A DNA stretch of 14,025 nucleotides from Dehalococcoidia bacterium. Its GTDB lineage: Bacteria; Chloroflexota; Dehalococcoidia; UBA6926. The notes under the pieces are model-generated. The model saw only the letters and a program-made list of their open reading frames with translations. It ran no database searches and was not told where the DNA came from. Where the stretch lies: assembly GCA_030754805.1 (NCBI GenBank), contig JASLZO010000014.1:1-14025 (forward strand), given 5' to 3'. The position numbers were made by a program, and so were the translations under genes. Numbering within the stretch: position 1 is the first letter of the stretch; each line of letters begins with the position of its first letter. Below are positions 7,272-13,938 of this stretch, in pieces.

Positions 7272-8110
7272 GCGCGCTCGGTGAAACGCGCACGCAGCGA
7301 CCGTTGGGGGGCACACTCGTGGTGACATCGGGTCTACGATTCCCAGCATCCCTACAATCCGCCACGCTCCAATTGTCGATGGCTACCTGGGGAGTACTCT
7401 CGATTGCGTTCGGACTCGTCTCGATGCTGTTCCCAGGCGTAATCGGATCGCTGGGCGAACAGACCACGAACACCTTCCTCCTGGGTTCCTGGGGATGGCT
7501 GACCGCCGTCCTTGGCCTTGGAGTGCTGCTTGCCAGTCGCAATCCAGTTCGTCACATCCTCTGGCTGCGAATCGCAATCCTGAGCTTCGCGATCAGTGGC
7601 GCGTATAACATCGCCCACGTCATGGCTGACACCATCTCTCTGGGCGCGATTCTGGTCGACCTCGCGGCGTACTCGATCTTCGGAACGCTGTTCGTCGTCT
7701 TCTACCCTAGGGCGCCAAGATGGATGGCGCTCGAAGTCCGGACCTCTCGGGGACCCCTATTCACGAACGAAGACGAAGGGGGCGTGTTCTTCCAAGATGA
7801 AAAAACGGGCGCCTTCGCCCCATATTCGCCACCTCATCCGAACCCGCCGATCGGCTCCCCATACATGCCACCGCGTTCCGGGTCCTTCTCTCCGATCAAC
7901 ACCTTGCGAACGGGCCCTTTCAGGCCCAGCCCAGCGGCCCGGGGGCCTGAACAGCCATCCACGCCTGCACCGAACGAGCCTCCTGGAGATACTCCACGAC
8001 ACGTGTTCCCACCCCGTTCCAATATCTTCGAGCCACGAACCGGACGGTTTTCGAGGCCTGGATCCCTTGAACCCGACGCCGAAGAGCCGCAGAAAGAGCG
8101 AGAAGATTGA
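7268..8110 (+). CDS. Unrecognised four-helix membrane protein with repetitive Pro-rich tail
   Basis: About 280 residues; I do not recognise a named family. Four hydrophobic segments (about 39-60, 69-90, 96-118 and 125-147) form a compact membrane domain with short loops. A hydrophilic tail of about 130 residues follows, rich in Pro, Arg, Ser, Gly and Phe. The tail repeats the pattern [K/R]-[S/T]-[G/N]-x-F-x-P: KTGAFAP, RSGSFSP, RTGPFRP, RSNIFEP and the variant RTGRFSRP, at about 179, 203, 214, 250 and 257. It ends acidic and basic (EEPQKERED) and is probably disordered. The start is uncertain: GTG 7268 overlaps the guaA stop as GTGA; GTG 7262 and GTG 7319 (after a GGGGGG run) are alternatives. 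Its stop overlaps the purD start as TTGA. Its place inside a purine operon suggests co-expression but does not reveal a role. Confidence 0.8.
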   Translation: MSALGETRTQRPLGGTLVVTSGLRFPASLQSATLQLSMATWGVLSIAFGLVSMLFPGVIGSLGEQTTNTFLLGSWGWLTAVLGLGVLLASRNPVRHILWLRIAILSFAISGAYNIAHVMADTISLGAILVDLAAYSIFGTLFVVFYPRAPRWMALEVRTSRGPLFTNEDEGGVFFQDEKTGAFAPYSPPHPNPPIGSPYMPPRSGSFSPINTLRTGPFRPSPAARGPEQPSTPAPNEPPGDTPRHVFPPRSNIFEPRTGRFSRPGSLEPDAEEPQKERED

Positions 8111-9396
8111 CCCGCGTCCTCATCGTTGGTGGAGGGGGCCGTGAGCACGCAATCGGCTGGAAGTTGCGCCACAGCGACGCGCTTTCCGACCTCTTCTTCG
8201 CTCCGGGCAACGGTGGTACGTCCACCATCGGCACCAACCTCCCCGTAAGAGCCGCCGATGTCCCCAGTATTGTTCGATCGGCGAACGACCTTCGCGTCGA
8301 ACTCGTGTTCGTCGGGCCGGAGGAACCGCTAGCCCTCGGCCTGGCCGACGAGTTGGAGCGCGTTGGGATTCGGTGTTTCGGACCATCGCGGGCCGCCGCA
8401 CGAATCGAGGCGAGCAAGCACTTCGCGAAAGACCTGATGGACCGCGCTGGAGTCCCCACGGCACGCTGGGAAACCTTCACAGAGGCTGCTGACGCGAAGA
8501 GATACGTCCTGGAACAGCCCATGCCAGTGGTCGTCAAGGCCGATGGTCTAGCGGCCGGCAAGGGTGTCGCCGTTTGCCAGACAGTCGAAGACGCAACCGC
8601 CTTCATCGACCAGGCAATGGCCCTCGACGCGTTCGGGGAGGCAGGCTCCCGAATCGTCATTGAGGAATGCCTCGTAGGCACCGAAGTCAGCGCGTTCGCT
8701 CTGTGCGACGGAACCAAGGCAGCTATGACTGTCCCGGCGTGTGATTACAAGCCTATCGGCGACGGTAATACGGGTCCAAACACCGGAGGCATGGGTTCGT
8801 ACAGCCCTTCGGAGTTTGTATCGAGCGCCGATCTCCGAGCCGTCCACGATGATGTCTTCGTCCCTGTCCTCGCGCAGATGCGGGCCGACGGCAATCCGTT
8901 CCGGGGAATTCTCTACGCGGGCCTGATGGTTCATTCAGAAGGCACCAAGGTTCTGGAGTTCAACTGCCGGATGGGTGACCCGGAGGCTCAGGTCGTCCTG
9001 CCTCGACTCCGCGGAGACCTCTTGGCCTCCGCAATTTCCATTGCGGAAGGATCGATTCCATCGACAGATTTCGAATGGGACGAACGACCCAGGGTCGGCA
9101 TCGTGATCGCGTCCGAAGGCTACCCCGGCCGATACGAAACCGGGGTCCCGATTGCGGGATTGGACGAGATCGATTCGGATACCCTCGTCTTTCACGCCGG
9201 CACCACCGTTGACGCACGTGGTCAGCTCGTTACCGCGGGCGGCCGCGTGCTCACTGTCGTTGGGACCGGGACAACGATGATGGAGGCCCGCGAAGCCGCC
9301 TACCGGAACGCCGAGCGTGTACGTTTCAAAGGTGCGCAATACCGACGCGACATCGCGCTCCGTGCCGTGACGGATGCGGCGGTGCGCCAAGCCTGA
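8107..9396 (+). CDS. purD: Phosphoribosylamine-glycine ligase (GAR synthetase)
   Basis: Second step of de novo purine synthesis: joins glycine to phosphoribosylamine with ATP. 429 residues, the normal length. The N-terminal domain begins VLIVGGGGREHAI (4-16), with the GPEEPL loop at 70-75. The ATP-grasp region carries KADGLAAGKGV (144-154), and the substrate loop NTGPNTGGMG is at 221-230. The metal-binding FNCRMGDPE is at 285-293. The C-terminal part has the usual GYPG and AGT features. The TTG start gives the family N-terminus with no spare residues and overlaps the previous stop as TTGA, with the purine-rich GAGCGAGAAGA just before it, so translation is probably coupled to the membrane-protein gene. 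All motif residues look intact. purE follows after 14 bases. Confidence 0.96.
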   Translation: MTRVLIVGGGGREHAIGWKLRHSDALSDLFFAPGNGGTSTIGTNLPVRAADVPSIVRSANDLRVELVFVGPEEPLALGLADELERVGIRCFGPSRAAARIEASKHFAKDLMDRAGVPTARWETFTEAADAKRYVLEQPMPVVVKADGLAAGKGVAVCQTVEDATAFIDQAMALDAFGEAGSRIVIEECLVGTEVSAFALCDGTKAAMTVPACDYKPIGDGNTGPNTGGMGSYSPSEFVSSADLRAVHDDVFVPVLAQMRADGNPFRGILYAGLMVHSEGTKVLEFNCRMGDPEAQVVLPRLRGDLLASAISIAEGSIPSTDFEWDERPRVGIVIASEGYPGRYETGVPIAGLDEIDSDTLVFHAGTTVDARGQLVTAGGRVLTVVGTGTTMMEAREAAYRNAERVRFKGAQYRRDIALRAVTDAAVRQA

Positions 9397-9410
9397 GACC
9401 GGAGACGCTC

Positions 9411-9872
9411 ATGCCCCCATTGGTTGCCATCGTCATGGGAAGTACATCGGACGAGGCCATAGTCCAGGAGACCCAGAAAGTATTGGACGACCTCGGAGTC
9501 GACTACGAGACCCGCGTGCTGTCTGCTCATCGGACCCCCGACAAGACCCGTGATTACGCCCTCTCGGCGAGGGGTCGTGGCATCCGCGTGATGATCGGCG
9601 TGGCCGGAGCCGCCGCGCATCTTCCTGGCGTACTGGCGAGCTGGACGACCCTCCCTGTCATAGGAGTCCCCGCGCCGGGCAGCGATCTCGGTGGGATCGA
9701 CGCCCTCTACAGCATCGTCCAGATGCCTCCGGGGGTTCCCGTCGCGGCCGTGGCGATAGGCGGCATGGGGGCACGAAACGCCGCGTATCTGGCCGCCAGT
9801 ATCATCGGTACCGCCGACGAGCGAGTCCAGGCAGCGTACGAGGAGTTCAGAAAGAAGCAATCCGAAGCATAA
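9411..9872 (+). CDS. purE: N5-carboxyaminoimidazole ribonucleotide mutase, class I type
   Basis: 153 residues, about the size of stand-alone PurE. It interconverts N5-CAIR and CAIR in purine synthesis and forms octamers in studied members. The phosphate and substrate loop is MGSTSD (9-14), the catalytic His40 lies in SAHRTPD (38-44), and AHLPGVLAS (69-77), PVIGVP (82-87) and SIVQMPPGVPVA (101-112) follow. This wording is closer to the PurK-dependent class I enzymes than to class II, which use CO2 directly. GGAGAC about 4 bases before the ATG is a good ribosome site. No purK, the usual partner making N5-CAIR, lies in the window; it may be elsewhere in the genome. Confidence 0.95.
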   Translation: MPPLVAIVMGSTSDEAIVQETQKVLDDLGVDYETRVLSAHRTPDKTRDYALSARGRGIRVMIGVAGAAAHLPGVLASWTTLPVIGVPAPGSDLGGIDALYSIVQMPPGVPVAAVAIGGMGARNAAYLAASIIGTADERVQAAYEEFRKKQSEA

Positions 9873-9934
9873 AACCTCCGTCATGCAGCCCCTTGGGTCG
9901 CCCCCGAGCCTGCCCGAATAAGATGAGAGTGACC

Positions 9935-9961
9935 ATGATTTCCTACCGTGTATTTCCATGA
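9935..9961 (+). promoter_or_regulatory. Eight-codon leader ORF overlapping purB start (candidate)
   Basis: ATG at 9935 begins MISYRVFP followed by TGA at 9959-9961. That TGA overlaps the purB ATG (9958-9960) as ATGA. GAGAG about 6-10 bases before the mini-ORF start could bind the ribosome, whereas purB itself has no purine-rich site at the normal distance. The arrangement would let ribosomes finish the short peptide and restart on purB. It could be chance in an 85-base gap. Confidence 0.35.
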
Positions 9962-11256
9962 TTGACCGCTACGCGCGACCGCAGATGAAGGCGGTCTGGT
10001 CGGACGAAACCAAGTTCCAGAAATGGCTCGACGTCGAGCTTGCCGTCTGTCGCGCATGGGCCGACGAGGGCGCGATTCCCCGCGATGCAATCGCGGAACT
10101 CGACCGCGCAACCTTCGATATGGGTCGTTGGAACGACGCCTTCCAGCGCACCCGCCACGACGTCACCGCGTTCCTCGAATCAGTCTCCGGGAGCATCGGT
10201 CCGGAGAGTCGCTTCATCCACCTGGGTTTGACGTCATCCGACGTCTGGGACACAGCCACCGCACTTCAGCTCAGAGACGCTGCGGACATCCTCATCGACG
10301 ACATTCGAAAATTGGAACAAGCGGTCTCCGAGCGCGCGCTGGAATACAAAGACACGCTGATGATCGGGCGGACCCACGGCATCCATGCGGAACCAACCAC
10401 GTTCGGGCTGAAACTGGCCGGGTGGGTCGATGAAACACGCCGATGCCTGGCCCGGCTCGAGGATGCGCGGAACGCCATCTCTTTCGGGAAGATCTCGGGC
10501 GCCGTCGGCACTCACGCGACCGTGCCGCCATCAGTCGAATCAGCAGCCTGCGCCGATCTGAAGCTGGAGCCCGAGCCGATCTCGACCCAGATCATCCCCC
10601 GCGACCGTCACGCGCAGTTCGTCACGACCCTCGCACTCATCGCCGGATCGCTGGAAAAGTTTGCAACCGAGATCCGCTCGCTGCAACGAACGGAGGTTCT
10701 GGAAGCGGAAGAGCCTTTTCACGAGGGGCAGACTGGGTCTTCGGCCATGCCACACAAACGGAACCCCGAACTCTCGGAGCGTGTGTGTGGTCTCGCCAGG
10801 TTGATCCGAGGATATTCGGTCGCCGCGCTCGAGAACGTGGCACTCTGGCACGAACGGGATATCTCTCATTCGTCGAGCGAACGCCTCATCCTTCCAGACG
10901 CTTGCATGGCGCTGGACTACATCCTCGATATCTTCACGGGTGTCATCCAGGGTCTAAAGGTTTATCCCGAGAACATGCAGTCGAACCTTGAACGGACCAG
11001 AGGCCTCGTCTTTTCTCAGCGGGTGCTGCTCGCGCTCATCGAACGCGGCGGGATGTCACGTCAGGACGCGTATGAAATCGTCCAGAAGGCTGCGATGACC
11101 TGCTGGCGAGAAGGCTTGGATTTCCGGGACCTTCTGCGTTCAGAACCGAACGTCGGCAAGACCCTTCCACGGAACGAGTTGGACGAACTGTTCGACTACT
11201 CCTACTACACCCGATACATCGATGAGTCGTTCCAGCGCGTCGGGCTGGGCCGATGA
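9958..11256 (+). CDS. purB: Adenylosuccinate lyase
   Basis: Splits fumarate from SAICAR and from adenylosuccinate, acting twice in purine synthesis. 432 residues, typical of the short PurB group that begins MI-[DE]-RY-x-RP-x-M. Member of the fumarase/aspartase superfamily: TRHDVTAFL with His67, LTSSDVWDTA (91-100), GRTHGIHAEPT with His140, and the signature loop GSSAMPHKRNP (260-270) that carries the catalytic serine. The C-terminal helices look complete. ATG 9958 matches the family N-terminus, but no Shine-Dalgarno sequence precedes it; an 8-codon open frame ends on it instead. It is the last recognisable gene of the purine cluster, separated from purE by 85 bases with no obvious terminator between. 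Confidence 0.96.
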   Translation: MIDRYARPQMKAVWSDETKFQKWLDVELAVCRAWADEGAIPRDAIAELDRATFDMGRWNDAFQRTRHDVTAFLESVSGSIGPESRFIHLGLTSSDVWDTATALQLRDAADILIDDIRKLEQAVSERALEYKDTLMIGRTHGIHAEPTTFGLKLAGWVDETRRCLARLEDARNAISFGKISGAVGTHATVPPSVESAACADLKLEPEPISTQIIPRDRHAQFVTTLALIAGSLEKFATEIRSLQRTEVLEAEEPFHEGQTGSSAMPHKRNPELSERVCGLARLIRGYSVAALENVALWHERDISHSSSERLILPDACMALDYILDIFTGVIQGLKVYPENMQSNLERTRGLVFSQRVLLALIERGGMSRQDAYEIVQKAAMTCWREGLDFRDLLRSEPNVGKTLPRNELDELFDYSYYTRYIDESFQRVGLGR

Positions 11257-11275
11257 TCAACGGGCTCGGTGTCGC

Positions 11276-11443
11276 GTGAGTCATGACCGCGACCCTTTGA
11301 CCAGGGGCGAGGGCCGAGAGCGAAAGCGTCATCGCTTGCGAAAGATGGGAGTCAGCGGTAGGAGTTTCGTCGTCGCGGTCCGCAACGCGATTCTCAAGAG
11401 ACGCGCACGGGCAGCCGATCAAGACATCGATAGTGAGAAGTAA
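11276..11443 (+). CDS. Possible small basic protein after purB (doubtful)
   Basis: An open frame from GTG 11276 encodes 55 residues, or 32 from ATG 11345. The first part is very rich in Arg, Asp and Glu; the second reads MGVSGRSFVVAVRNAILKRR then a charged end. It lies between purB and the terminator at 11482, on the operon strand. Neither start has a convincing ribosome site, the frame is also open upstream into purB, and I recognise no family. It may be only spacer: the GTG overlaps a small hairpin, GTCGCG (11271-11276) paired with CGCGAC (11288-11293). Confidence 0.2.
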   Translation: MSHDRDPLTRGEGRERKRHRLRKMGVSGRSFVVAVRNAILKRRARAADQDIDSEK

Positions 11444-11481
11444 TGGACGCCGGACTCATCCAACCGGAGGTTTCGGAAAAG

Positions 11482-11511
11482 AAAGCGCCCCCACCATGGT
11501 GGGGGCGCTTT
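11482..11511. terminator. Bidirectional rho-independent terminator
   Basis: AAAGCGCCCCCACC (11482-11495), two bases AT, then its exact inverse GGTGGGGGCGCTTT (11498-11511), followed by one more T. On the other strand the stem is followed by CTTTTCC. It stands between the rightward purine cluster and the leftward ABC transporter genes (stop at 11535) and can end both. Confidence 0.9.
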
Positions 11512-11534
11512 TCACGTCTGGTTCGGTGAATCGA

Positions 11535-12599
11535 CTAGACCCGATGGCAGGCGACCCAGTGGTCACCGCCGACGTCTCGGAATTCCGGGTCTTCCTCGGA
11601 ACACAAACCGTCTTCGATCGCGATCGGGCACCGTGTGTGGAACCGGCAACCCGACGGCGGCCGCAGCGGGCTGGGAACGTCACCCTGCAGGACGATGCGT
11701 TCGCGCTGGCGCTCGACGGACGGATCCGGAATCGGTACCGCAGACATCAGCGCCTTCGTGTACGGGTGAAGAGGGTTCTCGTACAACTCTTCGCGGGTTG
11801 CGATCTCAACGACCTTGCCGAGGTACATCACGGCAACTCGGTCGCTGATGTGGCGTACGACCGAAAGATCGTGTGCGATGAACAGGTAGGTCAGATTGTA
11901 CTCTTCCTGGAGTTCTTGAAGGAGGTTGATAATCTGCGCCTGGATTGACACATCCAGCGCCGAAACCGGCTCGTCACAGATGATCAAGTCGGGCCGGACC
12001 GCCAGTGAGCGTGCGATTCCGATCCGTTGGCGCTGACCACCAGAGAATTCGTGTGGGTAGCGATCTCGCATGTACGGGTTCAGACCGACGACCCGAAGAA
12101 GTTCCTCCACTCGATCCCGGTACTCCCCTCGCTCACCAGCCATGCCATGGATCCGCATTGGCTCGCCGATAATCGAGCCGGCGGTCATCCTGGGGTTCAA
12201 CGAACTGTACGGGTCCTGGAAGATCATCTGGAGCCGACGGCGGTACCGTCGCATCTCTTTCGCCTTCAGTTTCGTGAGGTCTGTGCCATCGAAGTTCACC
12301 TCACCGCCGGTCGTCTTGTAGACCTGGAGAATCGAGCGTCCGACTGTCGTTTTCCCGCATCCTGACTCGCCAACGAGTCCTAATGTCTCTCCGCGTCGAA
12401 CGAAGAAATCCACGCCATCAACGGCCTTCACATCCGCAACGTGCCTCGGGATGATTCCCCGTGAACTCACGGGGAAGTACATCTTCAAGTCCTTGACGTC
12501 CAGGAGGACATCGCCGCGAGCATCCGGTGGAGTCTCAGAGGCCTCCTGCGGCGCGGTCGTCGTCGCTTCGGTTGTCGAACTATCGGTTGACATAGACAT
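11535..12599 (-). CDS. Peptide/nickel-type ABC importer ATPase (DppF/OppF-like)
   Basis: 354 residues from the ATG at 12599 (a second ATG at 12593 is equally possible). One of two ATPases that drive uptake of di- or oligopeptides or similar solutes at the inner face of the membrane. Walker A GESGCGKT (77-84), Q-loop Gln128 in IFQDPYSSLNP, signature FSGGQRQR (185-192), Walker B LIICDE (205-210), switch His243 in IAHDLS. The C-terminal oligopeptide-transporter domain has NPLHPYTKALMS and GCRFHTRCP. Four cysteines (318, 324, 333, 351) match the spacing seen in Dpp/Opp ATPases that bind an iron-sulfur cluster. The first 30 residues are Ser/Thr/Glu-rich and probably loose. GCGGAGAAAG precedes the start, and the gene overlaps the end of the DppD-like gene by about 20 bases, implying coupled translation. 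Substrate cannot be told. Confidence 0.93.
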   Translation of the reverse strand: MSMSTDSSTTEATTTAPQEASETPPDARGDVLLDVKDLKMYFPVSSRGIIPRHVADVKAVDGVDFFVRRGETLGLVGESGCGKTTVGRSILQVYKTTGGEVNFDGTDLTKLKAKEMRRYRRRLQMIFQDPYSSLNPRMTAGSIIGEPMRIHGMAGERGEYRDRVEELLRVVGLNPYMRDRYPHEFSGGQRQRIGIARSLAVRPDLIICDEPVSALDVSIQAQIINLLQELQEEYNLTYLFIAHDLSVVRHISDRVAVMYLGKVVEIATREELYENPLHPYTKALMSAVPIPDPSVERQRERIVLQGDVPSPLRPPSGCRFHTRCPIAIEDGLCSEEDPEFRDVGGDHWVACHRV

Positions 12600-13611
12600 C
12601 TTTCTCCGCAGATTCGTCGACGTTAATCCAGCAGGACCTGTGATGGTCGTCCGTTCCATCGATCAGCTCTGACGGCGGATACTCCGTCGCGCATTTCTCT
12701 ATTGCGAACCGGCAGCGGGCACGGAACGCACAGCCCTGCGGCAGGTCCGAAAGGTCGGGGGGCATGCCTTCGATCGGAACGAGTTTCGACTTCTTCGGCT
12801 CGTCCAGCCGCGGGACCGAGGACAGCAGGCCCAGCGTGTACGGATGCTGCGGGTTCTCGTAGATCTCTGCCGCGGGACCCGACTCGATGATTCGGCCCGC
12901 GTACATCACGTTTACCCAATCGGCATAGCGAGCGACCACGCCAAGGTTGTGCGTGATGATGATCACTGCCGTTCCCAGTTCCTGGTTGAGGCGTTGAATC
13001 AACTCGAGGATCTGCGCCTGGATCGTAACGTCCAGGGCGGTCGTCGGCTCATCTGCGATCAAAACCTTCGGATTGCAGCTCAGGCCCATCGCGATCATCA
13101 CGCGCTGCCTCATACCGCCTGAGAATTGATGAGGGTAGTCGTCCAGCCGGCTGGATCCGTCCGGGATGCCCACCATTTCCAGCAGTTCACCCGCGCGTGC
13201 CACCGCGCCCGCGCGGTCCATGTCAAGGTGCACTTCCAGCGATTCCGTGAGTTGACGGCCGATTGTCAGAACCGGGTTGAGCGAAGTCATGGGCTCCTGG
13301 AAGATCATCGAGAGTTCCGCCCCGCGGACTCTCAGCATCTCTTCAGTGTCCATCTTCAGGACGTCCACGCCGTCCAGGAGTACCTCGCCTTGCTCGATCA
13401 CTCCGGGTGGCCAGGGAATCAGCCCCATGATGGAGAGCGCGGTAACGCTCTTCCCGCAGCCGCTCTCGCCGACGACACCAACGATTTCACCTTCATGGAT
13501 GGTGTAACTCACACCATCTACGGCTTTCACAATCCCGTCCGGGATGTAAAAGCGCGTCACGAGATCCTTGATCTCCAAGATTGGCTTTCCCTTGCTCGGT
13601 GAGTTAGCCAC
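12580..13611 (-). CDS. Peptide/nickel-type ABC importer ATPase (DppD/OppD-like)
   Basis: 343 residues, the normal DppD/OppD length. Walker A GESGCGKS (48-55), Q-loop Gln105 in IFQEPMTSLNP, signature FSGGMRQR (163-170; the Gly-Met form is typical of the D subunit), Walker B VLIADE (183-188), switch His221 in ITHNLG. The C-terminal domain has NPQHPYTLGLLSS and a cysteine set at 294, 300, 307 and 327 (GCAFRARC onward) as in cluster-binding relatives. It would pair with the overlapping DppF-like ATPase. The GTG at 13611 has a strong AGGAGAG about 5 bases upstream. The usual permease and solute-binding genes are not next to it: upstream on the same strand is tRNA-Leu, and downstream after the second ATPase is a terminator. 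Confidence 0.94.
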   Translation of the reverse strand: MANSPSKGKPILEIKDLVTRFYIPDGIVKAVDGVSYTIHEGEIVGVVGESGCGKSVTALSIMGLIPWPPGVIEQGEVLLDGVDVLKMDTEEMLRVRGAELSMIFQEPMTSLNPVLTIGRQLTESLEVHLDMDRAGAVARAGELLEMVGIPDGSSRLDDYPHQFSGGMRQRVMIAMGLSCNPKVLIADEPTTALDVTIQAQILELIQRLNQELGTAVIIITHNLGVVARYADWVNVMYAGRIIESGPAAEIYENPQHPYTLGLLSSVPRLDEPKKSKLVPIEGMPPDLSDLPQGCAFRARCRFAIEKCATEYPPSELIDGTDDHHRSCWINVDESAEKDVYVNR

Positions 13612-13654
13612 GGTCTCTCCTAGTTGAGTTCGTCCTTGTTCATCGTTGGCTTCG

Positions 13655-13736
13655 TGGGGAAGAGGAGACTCGAACTCCTACGCCTTGCGGCACATGATCC
13701 TAAATCATGCTCGTCTGCCAATTCCGACACTTCCCC
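13655..13736 (-). tRNA. tRNA-Leu (anticodon UAG)
   Basis: 82 bases on the minus strand. The acceptor stem GGGGAAG pairs perfectly with CTTCCCC. The anticodon stem CATGA/TCATG encloses the loop TTTAGGA, giving anticodon TAG (reads CUA and other CUN codons). A long variable arm GCC-GCAA-GGC marks the class II tRNA form used by leucine. The T arm AGGAG-TTCGAGT-CTCCT is standard. The discriminator base is A, as expected for leucine. CCA is not encoded: the next bases are CGA, so it must be added by enzyme. The 3' end lies 43 bases upstream of the DppD-like gene on the same strand. Confidence 0.97.
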
Positions 13737-13768
13737 TTCTTGGGCGCCGATGCGTCCGCTCGCAGTAA

Positions 13769-13774
13769 TTCTAC
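13769..13774 (-). promoter_or_regulatory. Candidate -10 box of the tRNA-Leu promoter
   Basis: TAGAAT on the minus strand (5 of 6 to TATAAT) lies 32 bases before the mature tRNA 5' end, giving a start near 13761. No convincing -35 box is visible 16-18 bases further upstream, so this rests on the hexamer and position alone. Confidence 0.3.
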
Positions 13775-13798
13775 AACCGTCTACCCTCAGGGACTTCC

Positions 13799-13867
13799 GG
13801 CTAGGCTCAGAGCTGTGAGCCCCGGCATTGAGGCAGGGTCGAAAGGGGTAATCCCGCCTGCTTAGCC
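13799..13867. other. Foldable segment, possible structured RNA of unknown class
   Basis: A three-way-junction fold can be drawn: closing stem GGCTA (13799-13803) with TAGCC (13863-13867); a hairpin GGCTCA (13804-13809) with TGAGCC (13816-13821) around six bases; and a second arm AGGC/GCCT (13831-13834 with 13856-13859) plus GGG/CCC (13836-13838 with 13853-13855). An alternative pairing AGGCAGG with CCTGCTT competes with it. It matches no riboswitch or RNA family I can name. It lies in the 289-base gene-poor stretch between tRNA-Leu and the right edge. Confidence 0.25.
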
Positions 13868-13938
13868 TTCGATACGACGGCGGCGTTGCAGCCTTTGATG
13901 CGGGTTACCAATGCGAGCGACGCTGTCCCACAGCGAGC

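Noticed and set aside
7268..8110. Membrane protein tail as a tandem DNA repeat
   Set aside because: The similarity is at protein level in short spaced motifs; the underlying codons differ and no DNA unit is repeated.
7920..8717. 265-codon minus-strand open frame opposite the tail of the membrane protein and purD
   Set aside because: It runs antisense to purD, whose motifs are unmistakable, and its translation is Ser/Arg/Ala/Pro-rich without recognisable features.
13655..13736. tRNA-Leu as an integration site of a mobile island
   Set aside because: No integrase, no second copy of the tRNA 3' end and no change in gene style is visible on the downstream side, where ordinary transporter ATPase genes follow.
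13820..13915. c-di-GMP-I (GEMM) riboswitch, suggested by GCGGGTTACC near 13900
   Set aside because: Only the 3' motif resembles the family; the conserved 5' parts (GGCAAACC and GGGACGCAAAGCC-like) are absent.
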